Shown here in pieces: positions 23,301 through 34,974 of a DNA stretch of 64,000 nucleotides; position 1 is the first letter of the stretch; each line of letters starts with the position of its first letter. A program made the position numbers and the translations under genes. The notes under the pieces were generated by a model, which had not been told where the DNA came from, ran no database searches, and saw only the letters and a program-made list of their open reading frames with translations. The stretch is from Antedon mediterranea (lineage: Eukaryota > Echinodermata > Crinoidea > Comatulida > Antedonidae): NCBI RefSeq assembly GCF_964355755.1, contig NC_092673.1, positions 26,355,001 through 26,419,000 of the forward strand. Direction: 5' to 3'.

Positions 23301-26300
23301 CATTGATGACAATGATATGCTACAATGATATTGATTGATGACACACTCCGATAATGGAACTACTACAATATTATACCATGGACTTGATTATAGGTCCATG
23401 AATATACTACTGTAAAATATGACAACAGAATACTATTTCTACTATAGGTACTGAAATTCCATTTGATACTGAAGACCAGTTAGATAAAGATACAATTGAG
23501 GATATTGTGCAAAATAAGGGTGGAACCTTTAACAATACTTTTTACATCTGGGATCATGGAGGCCAATTGATATACCATGGTATTCATCGGGTAAGTTCTA
23601 ATAAATGTAATTGGCTTGTACACACCATGTTATTTTTAGTATAAATGTTTATTAAAATAAACCAATAATAAACTTTCCAAGACAGTTTCATCTAGCTTAG
23701 CAGCAAGACTTCATCATTTGTTGTGTTTTAAAGTAACTTAGCCTATTACTACTTTGAAACCAGATCAAATTATTTTCACATGAACCGCCATTGTACTGTA
23801 GATAAAGTTTTTAAGAATCTTTTATTCATTTTAAAATCATAATTTGTTCAACATTTGACATCAAAGCATATGTTAAATATAAAAGTGTTCAGTATGCTAC
23901 CTTAGCATAAACCAATGTTGGAAAATACTAGAAATTAATTTCTTATACATTAGTTAATTAAATTACATTAATTTATGTGTTGAATTTATATCAATTGTGC
24001 CTTTAAATTTGTATTAACTATTGATATCAAAATCTATTCTTCCAGATCTTCATGACAATACAATCACTTTACGTTGTAGTGTTTGATCTCAGTAAAGGCC
24101 TTGATGATCCTGCTAAGGTCATTGATTCAAGTGGAGTAAGTAAAATAAGTTTAGCAGTTAAAAGATGCCATCTCATACATAATATAATAATATAATATAA
24201 TATAATATAATGTATTCTCTATTTGTACAGGAAACACGTACACATCATTGGACCAATCTTCAATTCATATTATCTTTCATCCTGACAGTTTATTCTCATA
24301 GCCGTATTGTGGAAGAAGATGAGGAGAATGAAGTTCACAAACCAACTATCCTTATTGTGGGTACACATAAGGGTAAGCTTGGCAGGACTGAGGAACAGCA
24401 AAATGTTGAGGTTAATTCTCTTTTGGTTCTAAATTATTAAAATAGTTCAACACTTTTATTAGGCTTACATTTATAAAAGTTTTTAAATTTTAATATAATT
24501 AAAATGTGTCTTTAAATTGTTTACAACCAGGCAGAGAAGGTGTTTAAGAACCTTAAAGATGTAATTAAAACAAAACCATATGCAAAACATGTGTATCACC
24601 GTTACTTTGCCATCGAAAACAGCCGACAAACTACAGATAAGAGCTTTAGTGATCTCAAAGAAGTTATTGATGAACTTATGACTGCTTTAGAGAAAGAAGT
24701 TCCTTTAAAATGGATGCGTTTTCGATGTGATCTTCATGGTCTAAGGAGCAATACATCGGTTTCTTTGTGTCCTTTGGAAAAGGTAAACATTTCTCAAACA
24801 TTAACAATGTAGAAATAATATCTAGATACAACAGCTTTAGTCAGTCTATTTGAATTTATTCATTGTAAAAATGAAGTATTTATTTAACATTGATTCACAA
24901 ATTTATTTTAAAAATGAGATTTGACACTAAATAATGACAAAGTTTGTTATCTACCATTATCATTTATTAAAGTGATTAAATGTTTCAAAATACATCTGAA
25001 AAGTACTTATTATTACCTGTAAGTAAATTTTATTACAAAGCAATTTTGATCTTCTAGATATAATTGTCTTCCTGAAAAAATGTTACACAATTTTTTTAAA
25101 GCCCAATAGGTTAAATTTAACCTTTTGTATTTTTTTAAGTAAAATTTTTATTTATTTTTTTTTGCTGTGGAAGCGAATAAAAATTGTTTATGTTTTAGAT
25201 GACAACCTTTAAGCTGATTGATGTTTACCCATGGCCATATTTAAAATCCCACACACAATTTATTATCCCTTTACACAAGGATATTAATATGTTAGAATGT
25301 TTGATAATGTAAAAATACACAAAATTAGTAATGAAAAACAAAAAAATAGGAATAGTCTTTATTTATTTATGGATGTAGGCCAACTGAAATCAAACTATGT
25401 TCTAATTATTATTTCATTTCATTTATTTATTTCACTTTACAAATATATAAATATAAAGTGGAGGAGCCTAAAAGAAAGCAAAGCTTGTGGTGAATAGGCT
25501 CCTCAAAACAAAAAAAATAAAATATAAATAATATAACACAATTGTCATTTCCTAAATCACCCAACAAATAGCAATAAAACAATGCTAAAATCCATAAAGG
25601 TATTTTATTATACTGTGGTAGAATAACAAAGATGTCTGTTGTATTTCTGAATAATAATCATTGTCACAAACTTCTATAATGTATGTTTCTGAAAATACTT
25701 TAAGAACTCCCTTGTGACATAGAAGTATACACATAAAATCCACAAAGTTGTAAAATAACTCAAAACACAGCTTTAATTTCCATCTTCTAACTTCAACTTT
25801 TAACAATCCAGTACACTTTAAACAACAGCTTCACAATAACTCCAAAAATCCAACCTTCTTCAAAATATACGTTCAATGAACAATCCTTCTCCTCTCTTAC
25901 ATTTTATTTATTTATTTTAACCATATTTAATGAGCGTGATCCATCCAGCATTTGCTGATCATTTGGGACCCTCAGAACAGATACAATATACAAAATACAA
26001 CAAAAACAGAAAAATAAAAGAAAAACAAAAACCAAAATATAAAATTAATTACATAAGACTAAAAATCAGAATAAGAAAATTTGAAATATAGAAAATAACT
26101 GATATGTTAAATAAAGCAAAAATATATAATATATATAAATATTTAGAGCTACTATTTTACAATTTAAAATCTGGAAAAGGATTACATAGTTTTGAGAAAA
26201 GTCTAGTTTTGAAAGAGGAAAAGGATAAGGAATTGCGGATAGATAGAGGAAGATCATTGATTGTCCTACTTCCCCTTATATACATATGGTCATAACCTTC

Positions 26301-29300
26301 TAGATCATTCCTTATACTTCTTACTCTATTGGATTACAGTTTCTATAAATAGTATACTTCTTGAATGTTCCTGATTGTTCTTATATTAATTAATTGTTCT
26401 TATATTAACTAGAATGTTCATGTACAGTAGGTACTATGTTACTGTATAATGTTAAGGAATGGTAATTTATTACACTCTTCATTTCTTTAGCTCAAAACGC
26501 TGGCGAGTAAGAATGGTATTGTTGACGAAAATGAGCAATCAGTCCTGCTTACCTTCTTGTACGATCTTGGTGAAATTATTTTTATGCCTGACAAAAGAGA
26601 TCAAGCGGTGTTAAATCCGATGAACTTGGTTGAAACTGTCAAAGCCTTTGTGACCGTCATTCCATCAGAGATTCCAGTAAGTAGCCTCAAATACTATTAT
26701 ATTGTAAAAAAGTACTACCAGCCAATACAACCCAGTAGGCCTATTGTTATTTGTTTCTGGAAAATTAACATTACATTCCAAATGCATATAATTTTGATTT
26801 ATTAATTTAATTGGACATATTTTTTAAGGTTTTAATGTGATTCATTAGTGTCACACACAAACACCCCTCCCCCTATAGTACAAATAAATACAAAAACACT
26901 AATTAATGGTGGATGTTTTTTAGACGGCCATTTACAGAGATGCTTTTGATAACCTTGACAAGGGCATACTGGAAGAAGACTTGTTGCGAAGAATATGGAA
27001 AAAGCGCAAAGTCGATGTTGAAAAGTATTTTAAGTTTCTTGTAGAACTGATGATTCAATTTGGTTTCATTTGTAAGATGGAGACAACCAGTAACCAAGAC
27101 ATAGAAAGTGCATCTACAGTAGGATTTTGTTTCTTTATGTATCCACATTGATAATAATGTATAAAATTCATTATGGTTTAATAATTGATGAATGTCAATT
27201 TTACTGAATTATTTAGGTACACATTCAGAAATACACTTTATATTGAATGTGTAATTTGTTTAAAGAAATTTAAATGTCATTTTTTGCAATTTCAGGAATC
27301 CAGTGTAAAGCGGTCATTCTTTGTGCCACTGCGCCTTGCTTTCAAGACATCAACTGAAGCGAAACCAGTGCCTGATGATTCACAATCTATCAGTGTCTAT
27401 TACGACTTTAAGGGATATCTGCCAGACGTATTGTTTCCATATACAATTATTGAATTCCTCAACAAATTTCAAAAGGAAGGATTTGTCCCACAGCTATCAT
27501 GTGATCATGCAGAACTTTACCTTGACCAGTACCATCATGTGACTTTATCTCTCGTGAAATTCGTAACCAAGAAAGATGAGCGAAAGTTCTTGTTAAAGGT
27601 ACCAAACAATCTACAGAATCAATAGATAATTACTATTTTGTTTTAATTTGATAATTCAAGCATAACCTTTCCATTGAACAGCTGCAAGTTATCAGTAGTA
27701 TGTATTTGTTGTATTCTAATATTGTTCAATTTATTGATGGTGTAATGCATTGTTTAATCATAGCAACTATTTTTATTTAAAGATGACTATTAAAAGAAAA
27801 GAAGCTCATCACAGTAGTGATAAACATGAACTGTCCCCTGAAGCTTGCAGAAAGGTATGTATAGTTTGTTTAGAACGCAATATTTGTTTTATATTTTTAT
27901 AAGATATATTCTCCCTATGAAAAAACTATTTTGTTCAATAGGCTATTTTATTTTCACATAATTATTCATTTTGACCAAAAAGTGGAAAGTGGTTATAAAA
28001 GAAAATATTTACCTAATAAAACCGTAATAAGAAAGAAAAAAAAAGAAGCCCATAGAAGTTTTTGATTAGATTTATTTAACTGTTTGTTTTATCTTTTTTA
28101 TAAGCAAAGTAATTATTTTTTGTGGGTTTAAATTAGTTTATTAAAGCTACAAACATTTGTTTAAACATTTTTTCATCTTTTTGGGAACAATACATCTTTA
28201 ATGTTTACTAGTATAAAGATCTTTAAAACTAAATACACAATTTAACATTTTATTAAATTGTTTTATACTATTAGTACAGTGTTGTTTATTCAGGGGGTTT
28301 AGTATTCTTATTAGTAAATAATGTATATTAATTATTCTACTATAAATAATAATATCAATAATGCTATGATATTCAGATAGATATTTATTTAATTTGTTTT
28401 TTCTTTTTTAATTGTATTGTAAATAAGTTAATGCATATGTTTTAAGAACATGTGTTGCTAATTCAATGAAATATTCTGCCTCTGCCATTGCAATTGGCTT
28501 CATGTTGTTTGAAATCAACATTCAATTTTTATCTTAGGCTTTGTCAACCGTTGAGATGTCATTTGAACATTCTAAAGATGGAGATAGAAGAGGGATTCAA
28601 TTTTACAGATGCATTCCATGTGATTGTAGTTGTACATCAGAAAAGAAGCATATTCAAATACTAGAGAATTTCCAGTATGAGATGTTGCCATGCAATGGAG
28701 ATGGCATGGATGTTACACGTTACAAACGGCTATTTGGAGGTAAGAGTATCTATTGAAGTTTGGTGGATGAAATTGTTTGACTAGTAGTAGCCTATACAAT
28801 TAAATGATCTTTTAAAAATCTAATCATGGCATATTCAATTTAGCTAGCTTATGCCGTCACCTCCAAAATTTTGAACATTACAGTGCAGTTTAAATGTGTT
28901 GCAACTTAGTGAAAAGCAACAGTAATTAATGCAACAATATTTTTTATTTTTTTTCTAGATGAAATTAAGCCAACAAAAGTAACAGAAACAGACCAAGGTA
29001 AGTCTTAGAAAAAATAAATTAAATTTGACAGTTTTGCTTTTGATATTCTGCATGATCTGAATGGAATAAACATGTTGAGTACAATATGTATGGGATGGGA
29101 ATGTGAGTAGAAACTGACTTTTAATATTTTGTCAAGATAAAGATTAAAAAATGTATTGTCCCCCCAAAACATGAAAATGATTTAAAATAGGCCATTTTGC
29201 AGTTTTAATAAAGTTATTCACTTCTGTAAAAAAAAAAACAAAAAAAAAATCATTATTTCACTTGTAAAAAGAAATGGTTAATTTCAACCAAAATGCTTTA

Positions 29301-30891
29301 AATTACATTTCTTTCAGGTAAATCATTTTTTTCCCGATCCAGTTTTTGGTCAAAGTGAATTATACAATAGCTATTACAAAAATAGCATATTAAAAAAAAA
29401 AATTGGAAAAAGAAATGTTGGGGGGGGGGGGGGGAGAGACAATATATATCTTTAAATGGTTAAAAATACCAATTAGTGCATTTTATGTAACAAAAAATAC
29501 TGTAACTGTAATTATAAAATGTTATCACAAGAATTAAAACAATATTACCATTAACAGTCTGCTGATTCTACCTACTACAATTTGTTTTAATGCTTAAACA
29601 AACTATTGAAGAATAATAGTCCTTGTTGAAATAAAATAATCTTATTTCAAATGATAAGCGAACAAAACAAAATCAGTTCTTTTTATTATTGTATGTGAAT
29701 TAAAGACTATAGTGAGTGAGTAGAGCAACCAACTGGAAAAACATACACAGGACTGTTTACATTGCATTGTTGGTTGGGTGATTGAGCAACCCAGATCAAT
29801 TTTATTTTCTTTTTATACTGACCGATAATTCTACTGTTTACAATCCAGGATTACACAATTCTGAATAAATTTTTTGGCAGTGTAAAATTGTATAACTGTC
29901 AGGCGCAGATTTAGGCAGGGGCTAAACAGGCTTTGGCCCCCTCTAAAATTTAACAGCCATGTCTTTTAAAATTAAAGTATAATATTTTTATTTTTCAACT
30001 GATTTTATCATTTGAAATAAATCCCCTGCTAGATCCTAGAACATTATTAGAATGTTGTATTCTCTTTTTCGTGGATTGTGATAATAGTATTGATGAAAAT
30101 AGTTGTAATAAACATAATACATTTTACAGTTGACAGCAATCAATTGGAAGACAAGTTCAACAAGTTAAATGATGATCTAAGTGAAGTCTTTATGAAGTTG
30201 AAGAAAAGCTATCTTTTTTTGAGATGTTGTCTCTTTGAGCACATTGAATTACAGGTCCTTGCATCTCAAAATAGTATAGCAAAGAGTTTATTCAATGAAC
30301 TCTATGCTAAACGATATATCAAACCTACTGACGTCAGCCTTTTGCTAGAGGTTGTGAAACTATCCGAAAATAAGTATGCAGAAGATCTTGTAAAACAGTA
30401 TATGGAGGACAACAATGTTCAAAATGCTGATGAACAAAAGCTGTCCCCGTACAGGAAAAGATTGTGCCGGGCATTGACAGAGTTTGACCCAAATGAATTA
30501 AACAAAGTTAATGCTTCCTATGAAATGGAATCATTAACCATTTGGGATGTAGTTTTTGCACTAGAAAGCAAAAAAAAGTTAGCAGATAAATCACAAAAGG
30601 AGAGGTTTGCTGAGCTTCTTGGAGCAATACCAAAGGAAATACTATGTGCTGGTATGTATATTGTATCTTATTTTAACATGTTTCAAACAATATTTACATG
30701 CACAGTATTATATAGATAGATTAACTCTATTACATAGCATCTAAAATAGATTCCTGTCATTTGATTGGTCGAATGTGGGTCATGTGATAAAAACATGGGC
30801 AAAAAATGTCTTCACCCATTAAAAGGAAAAACATTTGTTTCTTATCTTGTTTGTATCTGCTAAACTTATTTTTTTGCTTTTAGATTCATGA
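13734..30891 (+). CDS. Gene A: multi-DED Roc-COR (ROCO-type) protein, 25 coding exons
   Basis: Coding exons by eye: 13734-14331, 14512-14567, 17679-18207, 18304-18327, 18873-18920, 19391-19438, 20004-20051, 20352-20514, 20671-20756, 21385-21506, 22414-22444, 22561-22622, 22738-22762, 23448-23590, 24046-24135, 24231-24410, 24531-24782, 26491-26676, 26924-27118, 27296-27598, 27783-27854, 28538-28739, 28959-28997, 30130-30651, 30884-30891. All join in phase with AG/GT junctions; they total 4032 nt, 1343 residues. Order: DED-like pair (1-199), DED-like pair (about 219-394), repeated linker (about 395-450), Roc (about 451-780), COR (to about 1090), Cys-rich part (RCIPCDCSC), DED-like pair (about 1168-1341). 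ROCO proteins are large multidomain GTPases (LRRK2, DAPK1, MFHAS1); a DED-flanked Roc-COR suggests a death-fold signalling scaffold. No kinase or LRR is seen. The weakest junctions are the GTTAAT donor at 24411 and GTCTGT at 22763. Confidence 0.85.
14693..14780. repeat. Dispersed repeat, inverted relative to 21.88-22.31 kb
   Basis: AAATTTACGTAAGGGCA, ATAGATTTAATATACGTTAT and GGAACATTCCAATCTCT reappear in opposite orientation at 21878-22310 (GAGATTGGAATGTTC, TATATTAAATCTAT, CCCTTACGTAAATTTA). Probably two copies of an old transposon in gene A introns. Confidence 0.45.
15411..16324. mobile_element. Foldback/MULE-like element, 914 bp, 10-bp target duplication
   Basis: Begins GGGTGTCACGAAACCTCAG and ends with its inverse (...TTTCGTGACACCC). 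The arms are long (over 400 bp, right arm well matched to the half copy at 5029-5443) and meet near 15890. The flanks are an exact 10-bp direct repeat GGTAGGATAC (15401-15410 and 16325-16334). Long arms with a 9-10-bp target duplication fit Mutator-like or foldback elements. There is no transposase. It lies in gene A coding intron 2. Confidence 0.9.
16684..16848. mobile_element. MITE with AAGCYCTGTCTACACT ends
   Basis: The left end AAGCTCTGTCTACACT and right end (read inverted) AAGCCCTGTCTACACT form inverted repeats that continue less exactly into the CAAACAAGTTTG / CAAAGTTTGATAG region. TA lies on both sides (16682-16683, 16849-16850), fitting a TA-target element. An ATATCGTAGTGATAT motif is duplicated in the middle. 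No coding capacity. Confidence 0.75.
17679..18207 (+). CDS. Gene A coding exon 3: second DED-like pair
   Basis: Acceptor TTTTTTCAG to 17678, open in phase 0 for 176 codons, ending phase 1 at GTATGT. It repeats the layout of the first pair: LLLEIAILTKLKEVVDIVLQ, then SSYRGKLFKALRQVDPDAFN, then IWDVVFKLEIKGQLADEPDK. Each DED pair of the cluster is carried on one exon of about 525-600 nt ending in phase 1, so this exon can be copied or moved without breaking the frame. Confidence 0.8.
18304..20051 (+). CDS. Gene A linker exons: one 24-nt and three tandem 48-nt exons
   Basis: Exon 18304-18327 encodes VEEFIRPEG; exons 18873-18920, 19391-19438 and 20004-20051 each encode a 16-residue version of VKPGTSKEFKRQTSPEG. 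All are phase 1 to phase 1, so any number can be included. Flanking introns are repeated too (18.66-19.16, 19.16-19.66 and 19.66-19.97 kb share CTTGATG.AATTGGTC and TAAATTGATTCAAAATAAGT), so exon and intron were duplicated together in units of roughly 500-600 bp. The linker is basic, Ser/Pro-rich and probably disordered. Confidence 0.8.
19795..19920 (-). mobile_element. Inverted LINE-like tail
   Basis: AATTCAATTCAATTTC repeats followed by TTTCTTTATTGCTGCAAATG look like the 3' end of a non-LTR element inserted in reverse. It sits in the third unit of the tandem linker-exon array, in the intron before exon 20004-20051. Confidence 0.4.
20352..24782 (+). CDS. Gene A Roc GTPase exons (coding exons 8-17)
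   Basis: The G1 P-loop GQEAVGKT (about residues 488-495) follows a helix-rich AKEAYIEALKEGTVKV lead seen in many invertebrate ROCO proteins. Switch I has VTNGIAVIRT; G3 is WDHGGQ (about 648-653; the family norm is WDFGGQ). The segment after it, SLYVVVFDLSKGLDD, is the expected beta strand. G4 sits in ILIVGTHKGKLG (about 734-740), where the usual THxD carries Gly instead of Asp. An acidic-basic insert of about 100 residues encoded by small exons (21385-22762) separates G2 from G3, longer than I would expect. Confidence 0.85.
24783..26490 (+). other. Gene A intron with LINE-like remnants
   Basis: A 1.7-kb intron. Near 25410-25510 (CATTTCATTTATTTATTTCAC then GAGGAGCCTAAAAG) and 25900-26000 (TTTATTTATTTTAACCATAT then TTTGCTGATCATTTGGGACC) are stretches like reversed 3' ends of non-LTR elements. 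No coding frame is supported in either. Confidence 0.4.
26491..28997 (+). CDS. Gene A COR domain and Cys-rich exons (coding exons 18-23)
   Basis: LLTFLYDLGEIIFMPD matches the COR signature LxxLGxIxxF, followed by LNPMNLVETVKAFV and a winged-helix-like part (LEEDLLRRIWKKR). The exon 27296-27598 with FFVPLRLAF and LPDVLFPYTIIEFLNKF fits the C-terminal COR half, where a PxGxFxRL-type helix is usual. Exon 28538-28739 has closely spaced cysteines (RCIPCDCSC), a possible metal site. Two short exons (27783-27854, 28959-28997) are low-complexity linkers. The COR domain normally mediates dimerisation. Confidence 0.75.
29151..29446. mobile_element. MITE-like element with G/C-run ends
   Basis: Starts TGTATTGTCCCCCCAAAA and ends in a run of Gs followed by AGAGACAATATAT, a short imperfect inverted repeat. 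Internal CGATCCAGTTTTTGGTCAAAG recurs near 7634-8520 and 37120-37160 and, inverted, near 57490-57620, each beside a similar end or homopolymer. A dispersed nonautonomous family is likely; the target duplication is not resolved. Confidence 0.5.
30130..30891 (+). CDS. Gene A C-terminal DED-like pair and last exon
   Basis: Exon 30130-30651 encodes a third DED-like pair: LFNELYAKRYIKPTDVSLLL, VKLSENKYAEDLVKQYMEDN, then SPYRKRLCRALTEFDPNELN and TIWDVVFALESKKKLADKSQ. It ends phase 1 at GTATGT. The last exon starts after TTTTAG at 30884 and adds two codons before TGA at 30889-30891. If the donor at 30652 is not used, the frame stays open to 30719. DEDs at both ends would let the protein bridge two sets of death-fold partners. 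Confidence 0.75.
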
Positions 30892-33700
30892 GAAATTTGA
30901 CTTTCATTCTGTGAAGCAAGTACCATTACATTGCAAGAGAGTCAAGAAAGTTTGAAATAGAGTAAAATAATAAAGGGGAGTCCTAATATCTTATCTTGTG
31001 TGAAATCAAATAAGTACAGTTTGTATTGTATTGTTTCAAACATGTACCAACCCAGTACCAAAGTAAAGCCTATTGTATGAATTACAAATGTGTGTGATAA
31101 TATCATAACTTAAATAGATCAGGCATTAGGCTACGACCTCCAAGAGCAAATCTTTGTAGAACTAGAAAATCCTTCGTTGTAAATAGCATTCATTTTTAAA
31201 TTCTAATGTAAGACGTTAATACAATTTTTAATAGTTTTACATTTTTAACAGTATTTTTAACTTTTTATCTTGTATTTTTAATCTGTTATAATACTGCACG
31301 TTTTTTAAATTGTTGCAATATTGTTGTTTTAATCTACCAAGCAAAGTGAATTTCCATTTTTATGGACAAATAAAATTTCTTCTTGAATCTTGAATCCTGT
31401 TTTTAAATCGTTTATATCAGATTGGAAGAGTTAGCTCATGACCCTTTGAAAACCTAAAGCCATCTAAAAATAAACAACAATGCTGTTAAGTAAATAATAT
31501 GTAAAAGTAAAGAGTCAGAGAGAAATGAAACTTAAATCTTTAATAAACTACCGTGTAAAAAGTTATGATAGAGTTTGATGGTTTAATGCCATGTATATAG
31601 ATATGTTTATTTTTATAAATGTATGCTATAATTTGTTCTTTAATAAATTTGATTATGATTATAAAACAAACTCTGACAAAAATTGAGGCAAGTCATTATG
31701 ATTTTATATTTCAAACTTAATTTGTTCATCTTCAGGTTTGGAATATTTTATTACATGAAGATGAAGAAACACGATGAAAATCACAATTACAATTTGAAAT
31801 ATTATTCATGATGGATTTCCTAGCCTTTTAGCATTTCATAATATCTTCAGATACATATTTCATTATATAATTGTAGTTTTAATATTAGAATATTTAACCT
31901 GTATTTGATTTTGTGAATGCCACAAAAACCAATAACATTTTGAGATACAAGTTGCAGAAAACATTTTTCATAGATAATTTAGATATTTTGTAATCAAATG
32001 TTAAGTACTAATAATATAGACATTCCAATGCTGCAGAAGACATACAGTAAATGCAAACAATTTAAGACAGTTTAATATCGACCTGTACATAATTAAATAG
32101 AAATAAAATGTTTGTTTACTCAATCATAAATTTTATTTTCATAAATTTTAATTATCTATATATATATATTATGAATATGTTTTTAATAAATCTCTAAATA
32201 GTATATTGTTGTTGACCACTGGGCTATTTTATTTCTTAAAAATGCCAGCTATCACATCATATAGATGTATAAGTATAGGTATGGAAGGAAAAATGAATGA
32301 TTTTTTACATTTAAAGTAACAACCGAATATGGAAAACTATACATTAGCCGAAAAATGGTTTTTCCAGTTTCAAAGTGTTTTTTTTTATTGTTTTTGCAAT
32401 TTTTTATATTCTGGTGGGGGAAACAAGCAGGGCTTATCAACATACGTTCTGCAGTGAATTTTATATGGACTGCGAAGAACTATTGCTGAAAAAAATAAAA
32501 GAAATAGCTTACTGTGTTACGGTGTGTGAGCTAGACCAGGCTGTTATGACTCTGCTTGATCTGACCCACAAGATTATTTTGATACCCCTGACATACTACA
32601 GTATGAATTTGAAAAGAAATTTTATTTTTTTTTAAACTACTCGTATTAAAAAACCTGTATATTAAATCAAATTATGTTTTAAAATTACAAATCACAAATT
32701 ATAACTCTTACCTCTTGTACAAAAATGATGTTTTTTGGACAAGTAGTTCTTGAGAAAATGCAATTTCAGTTTACTTGTTACTTTAAGATTGTTCGCCGGC
32801 TTTTAAAAATTCTGTTCTATCTTTAAAATTATACTAAAAAGTGGTCCAGAATTGGTAGAGGTAAATAAAAGGTATCATTCACACAAACTAGGTTCCCAAT
32901 AAAAAGCATTGCAAAGACATGCACACATAAGAGAGAAGATCCGTTTTGAGTATTCAGATTAAGATGGGAAAAAAAAGCAAACAAAAAAAATTGCCTAAAA
33001 CGGTATAATATTACATTAGTTTTTTACATTATTTTTTGTTACCAATTAAGCCAGACTGTAGTTGTGTGTTTTAAGTTATACTTTATCATTCCAGTGGATG
33101 AAATAATTATTCAATAAATATTCAATGTACTGTAATATTAAAACTGGTCCTTTCAAAAACTGTTATTATTGACATTTATACACATCATCAAATGTAATGT
33201 TTATTTCTGGGAACCTAGGTGTTAATAAATGAAACGGAAAAAATATATTCGGAATAAAAATGTGTTTATTGACAATCTATAAACATTAGCACCATGTCAA
33301 TTAATATTTCTTATATTCGTCAAATAATAATTTCATTAATTCACACAAAAATCTCAAAGGGAGAAAAAGTTACAATTGCAACATTCGTTATTCAAAGTAA
33401 ATGATTGTCTTTTCGTCATTACACCAAACACCATAGTATTATAAATTTTGTGATTTTTATTAATAACTATTTTCAATAAACACAAAAAGCAGAAAATACG
33501 ATAATAATCTCAACTGAGTAGAAAAAGTTAAAATTCTATTGTTTAGTTTCTTACTCAACAAAGTAAGTGAGTAAGTCTTTTTGTACACCATAGTATTATC
33601 ATGAATGTTGTGAATTTCATTAATAACTATTTTCAATAAACACAAAAAGCAGAAAATACGATAAAACTAATATAATAAGAGAGGCATCGTTTTATTGCAA
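30892..33700. other. Intergenic, A to B; includes a LINE 3' end
   Basis: Near 31320-31395 the sequence CAAAGTGAATTTCC...ATGGACAAATAAAATTTC with TTGAATC repeats looks like a non-LTR 3' tail. 32668-32710 matches 4909-4955. An open stretch at 32375-32635 has no recognisable domain. Near 33411-33664 a tandem duplication lies just upstream of the gene B promoter. Confidence 0.5.
33411..33664 (+). repeat. Two-unit tandem duplication, period ~157 bp
   Basis: ATAACTATTTTCAATAAACA followed by CAAAAAGCAGAAAATACGAT occurs at about 33464-33503 and again at about 33622-33661; the preceding ACACCATAGTATTAT also repeats. Confidence 0.85.
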
Positions 33701-33717
33701 TTTTCCAAGCAAGACAA

Positions 33718-33745
33718 TGACGTCACTGCGGAAAGGGGAATTCCC
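33718..33745 (+). promoter_or_regulatory. CRE-kappaB promoter module, gene B
   Basis: TGACGTCA (33718-33725) and GGGGAATTCCC (33735-33745) with the same 17-base offset as in genes A and C, although the flanking DNA has diverged more than between A and C. Preservation of both palindromes and their spacing in a diverged context argues for function. Confidence 0.65.
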
Positions 33746-33759
33746 ATACTCACCACCTT

Positions 33760-33864
33760 CACTTAACGCCTGAATAGTTGCATTGTGTGTTCACTTGTTG
33801 GGGTATGAAATGAAACGTACTAGAGTGTCGCCATTTTTAATTGGCTGCAATTCATCAATTTCAG
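33760..33864 (+). other. Gene B noncoding exon 1 (approximate start)
   Basis: By position and similarity to A and C, exon 1 ends ...CAATTTCAG before a GTATAT donor at 33865. Where A and C have CCGCCATG, B has TCGCCATTT, so the nine-codon upstream frame is absent. The left edge is a guess. Confidence 0.4.
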
Positions 33865-34974
33865 GTATATGTATACTTTTATCACAAAGTTACCGTCTCT
33901 AAAAGTTTCTTTCCTCTATGACTAGTTAGTTGGGCCTAGTTAGTTAGACTTCTTGTTTTAGTAGGCTGGGAGTGGTTGTGTTTCAGTTTTCTCAAACACA
34001 ACCTGGTATTGAAATAATTTGTTTTCTTCCACATGGTGTGGCCCACTAACTAAAGTGTATACTGCTGAAGAAGACTTAATTCCAGCCTACCACCCGAACA
34101 ATACACAACTAACTACTTAACCTGTAGACCAATTGGGCACTAATACAGTTGGAAATTATAGTAGGCCTAAATTCCAAAACTTCAACTTTCGCTGACAGTT
34201 TTTCCTAGGCATATATATGTCAAGCAAATTCTTAAAAGAGTGTATCCTTCATAATCTTTATCCTATACATCAATTTCTATATATTTCTATTAACTAAATT
34301 ATTTTATTCTAAATAAGCCTATTCTTTAAGTTAGTTAAGGTGAAATCCATCTCGTTATTGTGAACTAGACTATATTTTCACCATCACATGAAAATCATTT
34401 CTATTACAGCAAAGTTTTAATTTGTATCAATTAGGCATGGAGTTGTACAACTCCCTGAATTAAGTAAGTAAGCTAGTGATGCCCAACAAAGCATTTATAC
34501 AGTCTAAGCATCCTACTGCAGGCCTAGTTATTCTTTATAATCTGAAGATCAAATAATATGCCTACTGTAGTTTATGTCCAATACAAATAATGCAAAAAAC
34601 ATACAGGTACAGTAGGCCTAACAAGTTACTGTATTGTTTACTAGCATAATCTTGCCATATGGGTCATTCTTCAGTAAGTGTCTAATTTCAGGTTTATAAA
34701 AAATCGATTTTAAAACTTGCATTTTTTAAATTTTAAAAGTTTATTCAGATAATGAACATGTATTACATGGCAAGCGTATGTTTGGCGCAATCTTTATTAT
34801 ATATTTCGTATTTTATTCATATTTATAAATACATGGTTCCATGTTGCTGTCATCTGTCACATTTATGGAATATACAAAGGTAGAAAAAATAACAGGTTAG
34901 GAATTATAACATCATTGATGTTTTACAAAATTCTGTTGAACTAATATTACTAACCATTGACATAGTAGAAGAAT

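Noticed and set aside
24373-24380. Strong GTAAGC donor inside the G4 exon
   Set aside because: Using it would put the next exon out of frame with an early stop; the weaker GTTAAT donor at 24411 keeps the frame and the Roc domain.
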